A stretch of DNA of 64,000 bases from Megalobrama amblycephala (lineage: Eukaryota > Chordata > Actinopteri > Cypriniformes > Xenocyprididae), in NCBI RefSeq assembly GCF_018812025.1, contig NC_063044.1, forward strand, positions 68,482,595-68,546,594, written 5' to 3'. How positions within the stretch are numbered: the first letter of the stretch is position 1; each line of letters starts with the position of its first letter. Below the pieces are notes generated by a model that saw only the letters and a list, made by a program, of their open reading frames with translations, did no database searches and was not told the DNA's origin. Shown piece after piece: positions 12,511 through 25,269 of the stretch. The translations under genes were made by a program, and so were the position numbers.

Positions 12511-12713
12511 TGCACACTAGTTCTTTGCATACAGATGTTTTTTTTTTTTGCACACTAGTTCTTTGCATACAAATGTTTTTTTTTGCACACTAGTTCTTTG
12601 CATACAGATGTTTTTTTTTTGCACACTAGTTCTTTGCATACAGATGTTTTTTTTTGCACACTAGTTCTTTGCATACAGATGTTTTTTTTTTTTGTTTTTT
12701 TTTGCACACTACT
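12511..12713 (+). repeat. Minisatellite, about 36-bp unit
   Basis: Six units begin with TGCACACTAG at about 12511, 12549, 12584, 12620, 12655 and 12703. They share the core TTCTTTGCATACAGATG and a T run of variable length. Open frames over this stretch are products of the repeat and are not genes. Confidence 0.8.
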
Positions 12714-13310
12714 GTGATGTTTTTTGCACACTACTTTTTTTGGAATGTAATTCTCTGCACACTCACTGCCTTTTAAAAGTTGTTTTCCTGTCAGATTGGC
12801 TGAGAGCGGGCGGCGCATGCGCTCTAAAGTTGTTTTTATCTGAATGTTGTTTTTATCAGACCATGCGCAGCAGCCACGCCCACGTGGGCAGTTCCTGCAG
12901 TTTCAGTTCTTTTATGTTTTGTTATTGGAAATCCATTCGAACTTATATAAGTACTGTAAGAAAAAGAGTTATATTTATTTATCTATTGTTAAGTAATTTG
13001 TCAAATAAGCTACACATGCTGTGTGGTGTTTTCTATATATCTATATCCATATTCTATTTTGCATTTACAGAACCACATATTTATGCACATTCAGTAAAGA
13101 GAAAAATGTGGATTATAATTTAAGTGAGACTTCAGTGTTCTGTCTGGACAACATGAAGTCTTCAAACAATGCAAACCAGCATTAAGATTTTTCTTTTGCA
13201 AATGCAGAACACGCGCCTGCAGCGTCACCTTCACACCAAGCAGAAAAATGACTTATTTTCCATATTTTTTTTACAGGTCTATGATTCTTCATGTTTTTTG
13301 TCTCTTTCAG

Positions 13311-14494
13311 CAATCAGCTCCAGTCCAGATGATCTAGTGATGCAGATTCTTCTAATGGGCAGAAATGGTTCTGAGAAAAACTCGTCTGGAGAAAAGAGAT
13401 TTAAACAGAAAAAGAGGCATGAAGCTGAAGACAGACAGATCGAAGAGAAGCAGGTGTTTGTGATTGATTGTCCAGATCTCCTGGATCCAGATCTGAATAA
13501 AGAGAAGATGGAGATGAAAGAACTACTGCAGAAGATTAAAGGAACGAGGACGGAGAACAGCGGGACATGTGTCAAACGAAGTGGCAGCATGGACAAGCTT
13601 ATCAATTGTAAGCAGTGTTGGGTGTGACTACAGTGTAATTGCTGTAATGTAACCTTCTCCCTTTACATACTTCAGTCAGTTCACAAATAATTTTATATTT
13701 ATTTGAAAGAATTGAAAGGTCAGTTTCATGTCTATCCTTGTATTGGTACTTTGTATTGGTGCAATACTTTTTAGAAAAAGTAATAAGTACAGTAATTACA
13801 CTGGTGAAGATGTAATATAGCTAATAATTAACGTAGTAGCTCAGAGTTTTTTAGAGTAACTTACCCAACACTGATTGTCAATTATTTCAATAATACTATT
13901 ATATTATAACACTGATATTATTAAGAGAATAGTTTCATGTAAATATTTATTAGCCCGAATTGAAGCTGAGGTTTATTTTGTAATAATAACTGTTTGGATC
14001 ATATTTACATGACTAATTGTCACATAAGTATAAATATTCATTTGAGTTTAAATATTTTTTTAGCTTATCTTTTTTTTTCTCAGCAGAAGCTTTGAGGTTA
14101 TTACATATCATAGCATCTTTAAGTTGAAGTGAAACTAGCATCACTCTGATTACCTCGACTTAAGGTTTTTGAACACGGTTTGAACAGCCAATCAGAATCG
14201 AGTATTCAGATTTATTTAATTAAACTTCATGTGATGTAATGTGATGTGATGCTGATGAGTGATGTGATCTTTGTAGTGTCAGGAGAAGATCCGGATGAGA
14301 TTGATGTGATTCCTAAGGGGAAACACCAGATCCATCTGGGAAAAACCGGATGTGGGGAAAGTGCCTCTGGAAACACCATCATCAGCAGAAATGTCTTTGA
14401 ATCTACAGTCTCTCAGACGAAACCTACAGTCAGGATCGGAAGAGAAATCTCAGTGATCGACACGCCTGAAACACATTTGAGTGAATTTGGATGA
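13311..14494 (+). pseudogene. AIG1/GIMAP-like locus B, internally deleted
   Basis: Exon 2 is 13311-13607 (CTTTCAG acceptor, GTAAGC donor). It starts with the same ISSSPDD-x-V-x-QILL block as locus A. The P-loop is GRNGSEKNSS, which lacks the GKS lysine. The G3 region is VIDCPDLLD. After NKEKMEM about 105 residues present in locus A are missing in frame, including G4, and translation resumes at ELLQKIKG. Exon 3 is 14277-14494. It begins a second AIG1 unit with P-loop GKTGCGESASGNT (K changed to E) and VIDTPE, then stops at 14494. No exon equal to exon 1 of locus A was found. It is probably a decayed paralogue, though a short product is possible. Confidence 0.7.
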
Positions 14495-15235
14495 GAAAGT
14501 GAATCAGTACCAACAGCAGCACAAACCGGTCACTTTAGACAGGGCCGAATTTATCACATAAGCTTAAACACACAGTATTAAAGGTGATTGTTGCTTCTAT
14601 TCTTATAGTTTTCAGTCCTGTGACTAATGTAGAGACCTGGAGGACATAACATCTGCAGAACTGCAGCACAGGCCTGTGTATTAACCATCTGTTATTAATA
14701 TTTAGAGCAGCTACACTCAAATATGAGAGCTCGTGATCAGCTCCTGCTGCAGTATTTCAATCACTAACACCAGCATTTTATACGTTAACATGCAGTAACA
14801 CTTCAACTGCCTTAATGTATTCAAACTGTGATGTTAAAAGATCATATTCAGCTTATTGATGATGAGCAGATCAACACAGGATATGAGAGAAACGCACTCA
14901 ATGGTTAAGCGCTTTCTTTATTACTCCATGTGAAAACTATGATTATTATGCGTTGTTGCTGTAGTTTTCTTTTGAAACATGGATTAGCAGCAAATCCCGG
15001 AGGATGAATATGTCATTGGAGCCGAAGGGAAAGTGTGATTCAGTGAGAAAAATCATTAATGAAGCTACAGAAACATTATGTGCCTTTTCTGAAAACTTCG
15101 TCTTGATTGACATCATTGTTTGAAATAATGTGGTGTGTTTTATTTTTTTAGAAAGCTAATATATTTTTCTCACTCCATGTAGCCTACTTCAGCATTTTAA
15201 ACCAATGACTGTAACAAAACATGTAAAGTCAGAGC
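14495..15235. other. Non-coding interval after locus B
   Basis: No gene is supported. AT-rich sequence without clear repeat structure. Confidence 0.35.
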
Positions 15236-15239
15236 CGAT

Positions 15240-16035
15240 CCTCCCTATACACAAACTACGGAAGTTGCGTAAGGCTCCGAACCACCAGGGGGCCCCCTTG
15301 CTTACACTATATAAAATAAACATGACAATAATTTACCATAATGTGAATATTTCTTTATAATATGCAAACTTATGTGTGGTGTCTACTATACATTGGCGGA
15401 GTCATGTGAAAATATTTTAATAATGATTTATATTGATTTAATAACTTTTTCGTCATGCAGTGCGGCAGATAATAACATGCGTTGTGACATGGCTGCAAAA
15501 CTAAACTATCCTTCTGCAACAGAAAAAGGTGCCAAGAACGAAGTATGTAGGCTACATATTTTTGTAACATTTTCATTTTCTTATTTGGCCTTCTTGACAA
15601 AGCAATAAATTCAGCAATAACAGGTGTCCTGGGTTGTTTATTTGGGTCAAAATGGACAAACACAACCTTTGGGTTAGAAACTGAATTAAAAACATGTAAC
15701 CCAGTGGCTGGGTTTGTCTATATTCGACCTCAAATTTGGGGTTAAACAACCTAGCATTTTGTTTTTATTGTTTAACACGCTGTAATTTCGTAAAATCGCG
15801 CATTTAGAAAGCCAATACGGCAGTGTGTTATAGTTTTTCTGACAGCTAGATGGCGCCAGAGCATTACTACTATCAAAAAGCATTTAGCTGTCAACGGACA
15901 TTTGGTTTTAATTTTACTTAGCTAATTGTTTTTACTGCCAATTAAACATTTTAATGGGTTTCCCTTTACATATTTTTATACGTTTTTCGTAACTTGCAGT
16001 TTGTTTCCTTGATGTTTTAATTTCATCGTTTTGGT
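15240..16035 (+). repeat. Repeat copy 1, inverted partner at 26738-27475
   Basis: Long stretches, for example around ATATGCAAACTTATGTGTG and the CCAGGGGGCCCCCTTGC block, recur as reverse complement at 26738-27475 with moderate divergence. A short plus frame here (KLNYPSATEKGAKNE) vaguely resembles the N-terminus of TTF/zf-MYM-type hAT transposases. I treat it as a transposable-element copy. Confidence 0.65.
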
Positions 16036-16039
16036 ATTT

Positions 16040-17670
16040 GATATCCTCTGTTGGTGGTTTGTGAAGTAGCATCACCTGGGGTGATAGTTTTTTTTAATTA
16101 TTATTATTATCCCTACTGGGGATAAAAATAATTCAGCAGAGCCAGGGATATTCATTCCTACTCTATGTACATTCCATGTACATTAATAATGCTGTTTACA
16201 TTCATTCCAAGAGGTGTCATGATTGAAATATAGGCTATATATTGTATACTAGGTCACTAAATTTGTACTTGTGAAACCACTAAAACACAACATAGATAAA
16301 TACATCTGTGACAAGACACTATACATATATTTCATTTGTTCAGTGAACTTAAATGTTCACACAAAAATGATAATTCGGTCATTTGTCATTTACTCACATT
16401 TGTGTTGTTTCAAACGTGAATGACATTCTTGATTCTTCTACATTTACAGTTAGTAATTTAGCAGACACTTTTCTCCAAAGCGACTATAGAAGCAATCAAA
16501 TCAACATGAGCGCAACAGTAAGAGCTGTGTCAAGTCCCAGTTTAACAGTAAAGTGCTTCTGAACAGAAGTCTAGATCAACAAATTGTTGGTTTTGTTAAA
16601 TACACTTTATAATAGCCAACATTAATCATTGTGTTCTTGTATAATCTGAATTAAGTAAAGCCAAAATATAACCCCACTGAACCTTTTGAAGTAGTAAATG
16701 AGCCTGGATTGATAAAGAAATTAAGTTAAGACAAAATAATCAAGGATCATGTTGCTCAAGTGAAGCCAGAAGAATTATGTGTTTCATCCAAATGAATGAC
16801 AGAGTAAAGCAAGTACACTAAGGTAGTAAGTATACTAATATCAATCTATTAATAGTATACTTCTGAGTGTAGCCTACTATTTACGACTTTGGACTAAATT
16901 GCGTGCATATGATACGCACTTTATGACACGCTCTTGGGTAAGATGGGTGTGGGGTTCGTGTGTATAATACGCCATAAAGCGTATCAAAACTCATTTGGTG
17001 AATACATTCCAAGACATTGCACACTCGTATTATTGATACGCATTTTCGTGTGATCCTGCTCACTTTTCAGTGTATAAAAGTATACTTAAGTATTCTGAAT
17101 GAAAATTTCCTGATCATTTACTCACCCCCATGTCATCCAATTTTTTATGCCAGCTGTGAGTGAATTTTTCTATAACTCCTCCGTTTAAATTATATTAAGC
17201 CTTAAAGTTCGCATGAAAAGAACCCGGGTGCGCACCGGGGTACCGAACCCGATCTACCTGAAGGAGATGGTCTGAGTTCGGCTGCACTCGAACTGCGCCG
17301 TGGTCCGCATGAATATGAAAGCAACACGGACTGAAAGCACAAAGTGCGCTCTTGTTCAGGAAGTAAAGTAACCTGCGCATGCGTTTTCACCAATTACAAT
17401 ATGTTTACTTCAGTAAAACACATAAGAGGTGACAATGTTGATGATTTACTCTGGATTTGAGCAGGAGCGAGCCTGCAGTGTATTTGTGCTTTGCAAATGC
17501 AATTAAAACGGGAAATTAATGGCAATCAGCTGTGTCCTCAAAATAGGCTGCTTGCAAACAGCAGAAAACCATCTACATGTGGCACACATACAGTTAACAC
17601 AGTTGTCGTTTACTCTGCTGTAGCCTAATAACACCACATTAATAAAAAAATAAATAAAAATTCTGCACAT
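16040..17670. other. Non-coding interval with repeat fragments
   Basis: Contains a second reverse L2-type tail at about 16441-16560 (AATTTAGCAGACACTTTTCTCC) and a repeat with GATACGC motifs at about 16890-17050. No gene is supported. Confidence 0.4.
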
Positions 17671-19125
17671 TTAAAGGTGCCCTAGAATGCTTTTTCACAA
17701 GATGTAATATAAGTCTAAGATGTCCCCTGAATGTGTCTAAAGTTTCAGCTCAAAACCCCATAGATTTTTTTTATTCATCTTTTTAACTGCCTATTGTGGG
17801 GCATCATTAAATATGAGCCGATTCAGTGTGCTTCCCCTTTAAATCCTCGACCTCCCCACCCCCGAGCTCTCGACTGCCTTAAACAGCATAAACAAAGTTC
17901 ACACAGCTAATATAACCCTCAAATGGATCTTTACAAAGTGTTTATGAATTATACAGACTGCAAGTGTTTAATAATGAAAATAACGACAGTCTTGTCTCCG
18001 TGAATACAGTAAGAAACGATGGTAATTTTAACCACATTTAACAGTACATTAGCAACATGCCAACAAAACATTTAGAAAGACAATTTACAAATATCACTAA
18101 AAATATCATGTTATCATGGATCATGTCAGTTATTATTGCTCCATCTGCCATTTTTCACTGTTGTTCTTGCTTGCTTACCTAGTCTGATGATTCAGCTGTG
18201 CACAGATCCAGACGTTAATACTGGCTGCCCTTGTCTAATGCCTTGAACATGGGCTGGCATATGCAAATATTGGGGTCATACATATTAATGATCCCGACTG
18301 TTACGTAACAGTCGGTGTTATGTTGAGATTTGCCTGTTCTTCGGAGGTCTTTTAAACAAATGAGATTTACATCAGAAGGAAGAAGCAATGGTGTTTGAGA
18401 CTCACTGTATGTCATTTCCATGTACTGAACTCTTGTTATTCAACTGAAGGGGTGGATTCTGGAATCCACTGCCGCTTCAATTTATATTTTTATTAGTCTA
18501 CATTTATATTTCTGTTAAATTATTTGAATGACTTCTTCAATGTATGTTAAAGCATCTATTTTCCTCTGTACCTCTCACTGAGAGAAAAGAACATGTTATC
18601 ACTATGTTTTGGGCACAGTTTCCTGCTCAGAGCGGAGCTCAGATCAGCTTCAGCCTTGAAGAAGCTGTGAATCATGTGTATCTGTGTATGTGCGCTAAGA
18701 GTTTTGTGCAGGTCCCTTTGTACTGGTGGACAACTAACACTCTGCTAGACCAGCAGACGCCATGTCATGACGCCAAAAGGACATCCAGTACCTAAATGCA
18801 GGGTCCCCCTCGTCATCACCGTGACAAAGGGAGATATGCTTCTTACTATCTGTCCACGTGTGGAAAATTTTTTAATCTTGTCTATCTTCTCTTAACCAAT
18901 CAGAATCATTTTTACCTTAGTAATGATGTAGTTAGTCGACTCTGTTAGAGTATAATTGGTCTGAAAATGTGAATGTAAGCATTAAATTTTTCTTCAATTT
19001 ATTAATTATTTTAAACTTTGACTCCGGGTCTTTATTAAACATATCTGGTCAAGGGTCCTAAACTGTTTATCCCCAACACAACTATGCCAAGGTAAATTAA
19101 ATTTCCGATTCTAGGGCACCTTTAA
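17671..19125. mobile_element. TTAA-flanked 1.45-kb DNA element
   Basis: The left end TTAAAGGTGCCCTAGAA is exactly inverted at the right end, TTCTAGGGCACCTTTAA. Both edges are TTAA, and the CCCTAGAA motif is reminiscent of piggyBac termini. The interior has no intact transposase, so it is non-autonomous. Its right edge abuts the next element at 19127. Confidence 0.7.
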
Positions 19126-19126
19126 A

Positions 19127-20546
19127 GCCCGGGGTATACTTCGGCCGTCCGCGTTCGTGCACCATCCGCATGATCCGTCTATGTGTGCGGATGACCGAGT
19201 TCGACATATACGTAGTACAATTTTTCTATACTCTTTACCAGACTTGTGTCATCAATCATCAACATTCGCTAGGCAGGATCGGAGACGAAAAATAGTGCTG
19301 CCCATTGCAACATAGTTCAGAAGAGAACAGGAATCAAAAACGATGGCATGCTTCTGAGTTTACTCGTCTTGTTTTTGAATCGCTCTTTACTAGTGATCTT
19401 ACGGTCTGTGCCGAGGCTTCGGAGCGTGTGTCGAGAAATCCCAGAAGCTTTCAGTGAAGCGCTTATCGAAGCTTGTGTCGCTTTAGATCAGTGACGTCAC
19501 TGATGACGTTCCACGCCTCGCTTCTGCCTGACTGGTTCGAATTGTTCGACTGGATGCGGTTCAAATCTTGCCGCGACATTTTGACAGATATATAAACCCA
19601 TGGGATCCCCTCAGAATGTGTGGTTTCAGAATAATAATATTGTCAATCCTGCCTGTTATGACTAAATAATTTATTACACACATTTAATAGCCCCATTAAT
19701 TTAAAAACCAATACGTTTATTACACAGTTATGTTATACAATCATTATATACAACCAGAAAATACACATTACATTCAAATAAATATATATGTCTTTGTGTT
19801 ATTTCTAAGATAACTGCCGCGAAATAAAGTGTATCACAGATCACATCGGGTCATCTGTAAAGAATCTGCATGTTTTACACTCTTTCTTTCTACTCTTTCT
19901 TTCTTTTACACTTTTCTCCTTGCGCATGCGCTGTTGCACGCCCCGGCCGCTAGCCCTCCGCATGACAAATTACGTCATGCAGATGGTGCACGAACGCGGA
20001 CGCGCCCGAACGCATCACGCGCGCAGTCACGTCTGCGCGTCTTTCAAATTATACTACACCATGGATGCGTGCAGATGACCGCATTCGTCACATGCGCAGT
20101 ACAGTCGAGAGCAGTGTCATCAACACGACATTCACTGGGCATGATCGGAGAAGAAAAGAAGTGCATCCTTTCCCATATTTTTACTTATCCCCCTCCATGA
20201 ATTTGTCGCCCTAAACACGTCTTTGTACTCTTTCAAACATGAATTGTACAGATATGGTTACTTTCTAATCTCTTCGCACAAACGCTGGTCAAGTTCACTG
20301 TGTTTTTCTTTTTTCAAGCGTGTTTTTAAACTGGTCTTTTCACACTCTTCTTCGACAGCTGAACACTGTGCTCAATAATGTGCGTACTGCCACCTAGTGG
20401 ACTCTTTACTGCTTGCGCATGCGCTGTTGCACGCGGACTGTCCGCGTGGTCTCGAAATTTGGCCTGTACGCGGCCAGGGTGTGCGGCCGGAAAATTATGT
20501 CATGCGGATGGTGCACGAACACGGACGACCGAAGTATACCCGGGGC
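19127..20546. mobile_element. GC-rich inverted-repeat element
   Basis: The left terminus begins GCCCGGGGTATACTTCGG. The right terminus ending at 20546 is its inverse (CCGAAGTATACCCGGGGC). Matching extends about 47 bases with a few differences. A direct internal copy of the right-hand region is at about 19918-20015. This suggests nested or tandem insertion of one family. No transposase is visible. Confidence 0.55.
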
Positions 20547-20858
20547 ATGCGCAAGCAGTATAGAAGAGTCCACTAGGTGGCAATACACACAATATTGAGC
20601 ACAGTGTTCAGCCGTCAAAGAAGAATGTGAAAAGACTGGTTTAACAACACGCTTGAAAAAAAGAGAAAAACACAGTGAACTTGATGAGTGTTTGTGCGAA
20701 GAGATTAGAAAGTAACCACATTTGTACAATTCATGTTTGAAAGTGTACAAAGACGTGTTTACGGCGGCAAATTCATGGAGGGGGATAAGTAAAATATGGG
20801 AAAGGATGCACTTCTTTTCTTCTCCGATCATGCCCAGTGAATGTCACGTTGATGACAC
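20114..20858. repeat. 745-bp palindrome
   Basis: The left arm 20114-20422 and right arm 20545-20858 are near-identical reverse complements, around a spacer of about 122 bases. The spacer carries CGGACTGTCCGCG and the right terminus of the neighbouring element. Open frames on both strands are mirror images and are not genes. Confidence 0.75.
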
Positions 20859-21183
20859 GACTCAGTGCTGCTCTCCGATGTCTGGTAGAGCATAGAACTG
20901 AAGAGGCCCAGAACTGGATTAAAGACAGGGGTCACACATGGGCCATAACCGGCCCGAATCTCAGCCAGTTAATCACCCTTAACTCGCCCTGAAGTGGGCC
21001 AATACAGGTTTTATTATTGGTACCAATTCTCAGCCATATGTTAACCATATCACCACCACCCTTTAACCAGAAACCCCAAAAATGAGCCATACCCAGCCTA
21101 ATCTTACCCAAACCATGTGAACAAATGAGTCACAAGAAAATTAAATTCTCAAAATTAGTTTATTTAACAATATTGCACAAGCC

Positions 21184-21228
<45 letters not shown>

Positions 21229-22996
21229 CACATTCAGAATTGTGTAACTGTGTGAAGGCTATTTTATTTAGTACAATCAAAGCATATCTTATTACCACCT
21301 CATGAATATATGAATGAATCTAGCACTGACATGTAAAGATATTATAATGTAATTTTACTCTCAACAAATATAGAGCAAATTAAAAAAAAAATACTTAAAA
21401 CAAATTTACACATCAGAATGTTTTTATGTGTGAGGGAGAACGTGATCCTATTTAGGACTGTCCTCAGGAAGTGAAGTACAGCTCTGCAGCCCCTCATTTC
21501 TCCACAAGTGCTCTCTCCTTATTCCAGCAGACTATTAGTCTTGCCCCTGACAGCAACATAGTGTCGGGCCAGATCCGGCCCACATCTGGTCCGCGTGTAA
21601 ACCACATGTACCGGATGTGGGCCGGATCTGGGCCACACTATGTTGCTGTCTGGGGTGGTGTCAGACAATTTTTTCCTCACAGCAGCTAAAAGACAAAATA
21701 ATATTACAAAATTAATAAATACATATACAAACATTCATCCATCTACTGTAAATAAATGTAGGTAACAAATGAAAAATAAGGTTGCTTTGGTGTTTTTTAC
21801 AGGAAATGATTGCCAATAATATGGCACTACTGAATGACTAACTGGCTTGTCAGAGTTTGACAACAGTATTATGACAAATAAGACCATTTTAGCAAACAAA
21901 AACCTTAAAAATGTTGAGATATGGAAACTGTGGTGTAAACAGAGTAACCAATGCACTGTTGAAGTACTGATAATGTAACGCATTCAAAGCATAACATCTT
22001 ATTTCCACCTCAAAAAAAGTGCATTTAATTTCAAAATGTACTGGTCTGTCTTAAACAGTTACTTATTGCATAGGTTAATGTAAACTAACAATGACCTCCT
22101 ACAAATACCAAAAACATGTCTTTGTTTATGTGACACAATGATTATTCCAGATTTGATTCTACAGGACTGATGCAAAATGCTTACGAAATAACAAATTGCT
22201 TTCTTATTGTTTTAAGAATGTCTACTAGCTAAAACAAAAATATCAGACATAGACCTATCCTGATTATCAAAGTCAGAGATTAGATTTAGATATAATTAAA
22301 TCTGATTGTACAACCTTTGAATCACTTTCAGTTAAAAAAGTCAATTACTGTTGCTGATTTTGCTGTGATTGTTTAACAACAGTGGGCTACATTGTTCCGC
22401 ACACTGGACAGGAAGCACCGCGCCTCGGACATCCTGCAGGCCGGTCTATCTCACCCCGGTCGCGTCAATCCTCATATCTGGGTTCTCAAGTTCAAGGGGC
22501 AGTGAATCAGCTACCTTATAGGCAAAATTCACTTCAATAAAGAACTAAGTGGCATCCGAGTTTCATGTATTTCAAAAAGCGCCAAAAATGGGTTGTTATT
22601 CTATTTTTAAAGATAGCTGTTACGAGTGATGGAATTCATTAATCATAATAACCAAAATAATCTGCGAGTTTTAACCGCATTTGGCGGCTTTTTTGTAAAA
22701 AATTTTAAGTTCAATTCTTTCCAAAAGGCCAAATATTGATTCAAAACATCTAACATAACATAACATCTAATGTTAGGTCGTACACAACATAACTTCACTT
22801 ACCTAGAACAGCGGTTGTCCGACAGACGTCTTCACCCTTCAGTGGGAGAAATTTCAACCGACGCATCACGTGAACCTCATCCACCAACCAGAAAAGCTGG
22901 TGTTACCGTGGAGATCGCGCCAAAATAAACAATAGTTGACCGCCCAGTTGTAACTATAACTTTACATATATTTTTAAATAAACTGTTATGTAGGGG

Positions 22997-23064
<68 letters not shown>

Positions 23065-23510
23065 ACTATCTTGTTAGGAAAATATTTTTTTTTATCATAT
23101 TTTGTTTGTAGCCTATCATTTTTAAATCTGGACATTTTTTTTCAAATGACTCATATATATAAGTCAATTAATATTATTAATTATTAAAATCATTACATCT
23201 GTTTCAGAGAGAGGAGAGAGAGGGGGGGGGGGGGGGTAAATCTTGCCTTGAATATAGCAGGCCTAAATACTTACAATTGTCCAGTACACAGAGTATGGCA
23301 CATAATCGTTACACTGATCTGGGCCACACACCTCACATCCACAATCGGCCCAAATGTTGTCTGCCGTCACGCATGCAGTGCCATCATTGCCACACATGGC
23401 CCACGGTTGGCTGACATGATGCATGCCAGTGCCGGCAACACGCCAGCAGTGCCATTATGAGGCCACATTTGGGCCAAGTCTGTTTGCTATGTGGGCACGT
23501 GTGCAGTGTA
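20859..23510. repeat. Element-rich interval with GGGCC hairpins and microsatellites
   Basis: A hairpin at 21545-21655 pairs ACAGCAACATAGTGT with its inverse around GGCCCACATC motifs. GGGCCA-type motifs also occur at 20940-21010 and 23320-23500, suggesting the edges of a larger element. (AAT)n lies at 21184-21228, (AT)n at 22999-23061, and an AG/G run at 23207-23236. No host gene is supported. Confidence 0.5.
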
Positions 23511-23871
23511 AACGAAACGAGAATTAAGATAAATGCACCAGGGTTAGATGGAATCAATTTGAGTGTGAAACCAGACCAACGCTGCGGGGAGCACCGGGAA
23601 CAATCAAGCCTGGGCTTGGACCGTGGCAAACAAGCCCAGTGTGAAATCCGCCTAATGCTAAACCAGTGAAAACCATGCAGGCTCAAAATCCCAAGGAATC
23701 AAATAGGAATGACTCAGAAATGAGTCAATGAATTCACACGTATCACCTGATCCACAAATACAGATCTTACTCATTGCTCTCATGAAAATTCTCAAAAAAG
23801 ATAAAAGGAAAGTTTTCAGCTGGCATATACATGGATGAGTAAAAGTAGTTCCTGTAAGTCACATGATGTAA

Positions 23872-23885
23872 GAAAGTGAAAGTTT
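23872..23885 (+). promoter_or_regulatory. ISRE-like box
   Basis: GAAAGTGAAAGTTT fits the GAAANNGAAANN pattern. It lies about 440 bases upstream of the stronger triple box at 24316 and is followed by a T run. Function is inferred. Confidence 0.35.
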
Positions 23886-24261
23886 TTTTTTTTTTTAAAC
23901 AATTTTGCTCTTGGAGTGTACTCAACTGTGCTATTTTGAGACAGCATGAATTTGAACTAAAATGTGCTTATAATATACTATCTCTATATTTAAAAAAATA
24001 TATTTAGTTTCCACTTGTAGTACACTCTGGGTTCAAATGTACTATAAGTAGTATCTAAATATGTTTTTTTAAATACAGAGATATTATATTAAAAGCACAT
24101 TTTAGTTCATATTTCATGGTGTCTCAAAAAAGCACAGTTAAGTACACTTAGGACCGATTGGAGAAGCTGAACTACTACTGTTAATGATTTCTCAAAGTCT
24201 TCAGTACACTTAGAAGTGATATGACAGAATGAATCTGTAAAATAAATAACATAAAGGTTAA

Positions 24262-24264
<3 letters not shown>

Positions 24265-24294
<30 letters not shown>
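24265..24294 (+). repeat. (GT)n microsatellite
   Basis: About 15 GT units directly upstream of the ISRE/TATA promoter. Confidence 0.9.
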
Positions 24295-24298
<4 letters not shown>

Positions 24299-24315
24299 AT
24301 AGTTAAATACAAAAT

Positions 24316-24459
24316 ACTTTCACTTTCACTTTCACTATGCTTTCTGCTTTGTCATGTGATTTCAATGAAAGTGCTGTGCTATATAAAGACCAGCAGAGGG
24401 CTTTCATTTGCAGTTTGGACCTCTCGAGTTGGACAGAAGACACAGAAATCAACACTCAG
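24316..24459 (+). promoter_or_regulatory. Interferon-type promoter and non-coding first exon
   Basis: ACTTTCACTTTCACTTTCACT at 24316-24336 holds three overlapping TTTCNNTTTC cores, an inverted ISRE. A TATATAAA box follows at 24380-24387. A transcription start near 24410 would give a first exon ending at CAG before the donor GTTTGT at 24460. The nearest downstream exon that could accept it is at 30643, where the leader continues for 9 bases before an ATG. The order of elements is typical of interferon-induced genes. The link to 30643 is inference. Confidence 0.6.
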
Positions 24460-24509
24460 GTTTGTCTTTATTTCCTCAATATTATATTCCTCAATTTTAT
24501 CACTTTTAA

Positions 24510-24740
24510 GGGGTCATTTAATTACTCATTGTGACAGGGGTGATATGAGGTCACTTTTACAAAATGTAAAATAAGTCTCTGATGTGTGTATGTGAAGTTT
24601 TAGCTGAAAATACCCCACAGATAATTTTTTATAGCATGTTAAATTTGTCCCTTTTTGAGGGTGAGCAAAAATGCTCTGTTTTTGTGTGTGTCCCTTTAAA
24701 TGCAAATGAGCTGCTGCTCCCAAGAAGAGGATATAGTTAG
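24510..24740. repeat. Dispersed fish repeat in intron
   Basis: Sequence around CAAAATGTAAAATAAGTCTC and TCCCTTTAAATGCAAATGAG has the look of a common non-coding interspersed element of cyprinid genomes. That recognition is from memory of the family, with no search made. No coding sequence. Confidence 0.45.
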
Positions 24741-25269
24741 TACTTAATTATACACCATTTTGTTTAGCTGTCCATTCAGAATTATTGGAGAATCATGACT
24801 TGTATTTGAAGAAAACAATTTTTTTATTTTTTTTATTTATCCAGAATTGTTTAACTCTAACACAAATTAGAATACCACATTGTTGTTTATCTTCCCCACT
24901 GCTGTTGCAATCTTCCATCAATAATGACTTAGTGCTGGCTATTTGACAATTCATAATCATTCACAATTATTCTGAGCAATAGGATTATATAAAATATATA
25001 ATATAAAATTTAATTATATAAGTGGCATATATAAAATGACAAAATAAACATTCATCAGTCACGTTTTTACTTGCACCACATTAAAATTATTATGCAAGTG
25101 ACATATCAGTAAGATTAATAAACATTCAGATTTTAGTTTTTCTAAGAAAAAGTTTGTTTATTTATCCATGTCTTTTTAGATAACTGGTATCAATCTCAGA
25201 CTAAATAATTTGCCAGGTCTATGGAAACCATACTTAGAGGTTGTTCCACATTATTAAGCAAGTCACAGT

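Noticed and set aside
12555..12818. 87-codon minus frame rich in Lys and CKKK repeats
   Set aside because: It is a translation of the T-run minisatellite, with repeating peptide and no other support.
20378..20831. Mirrored ORFs on both strands near 20.4-20.8 kb
   Set aside because: They arise from the two arms of one palindrome and show low-complexity His/Cys/Arg translation.
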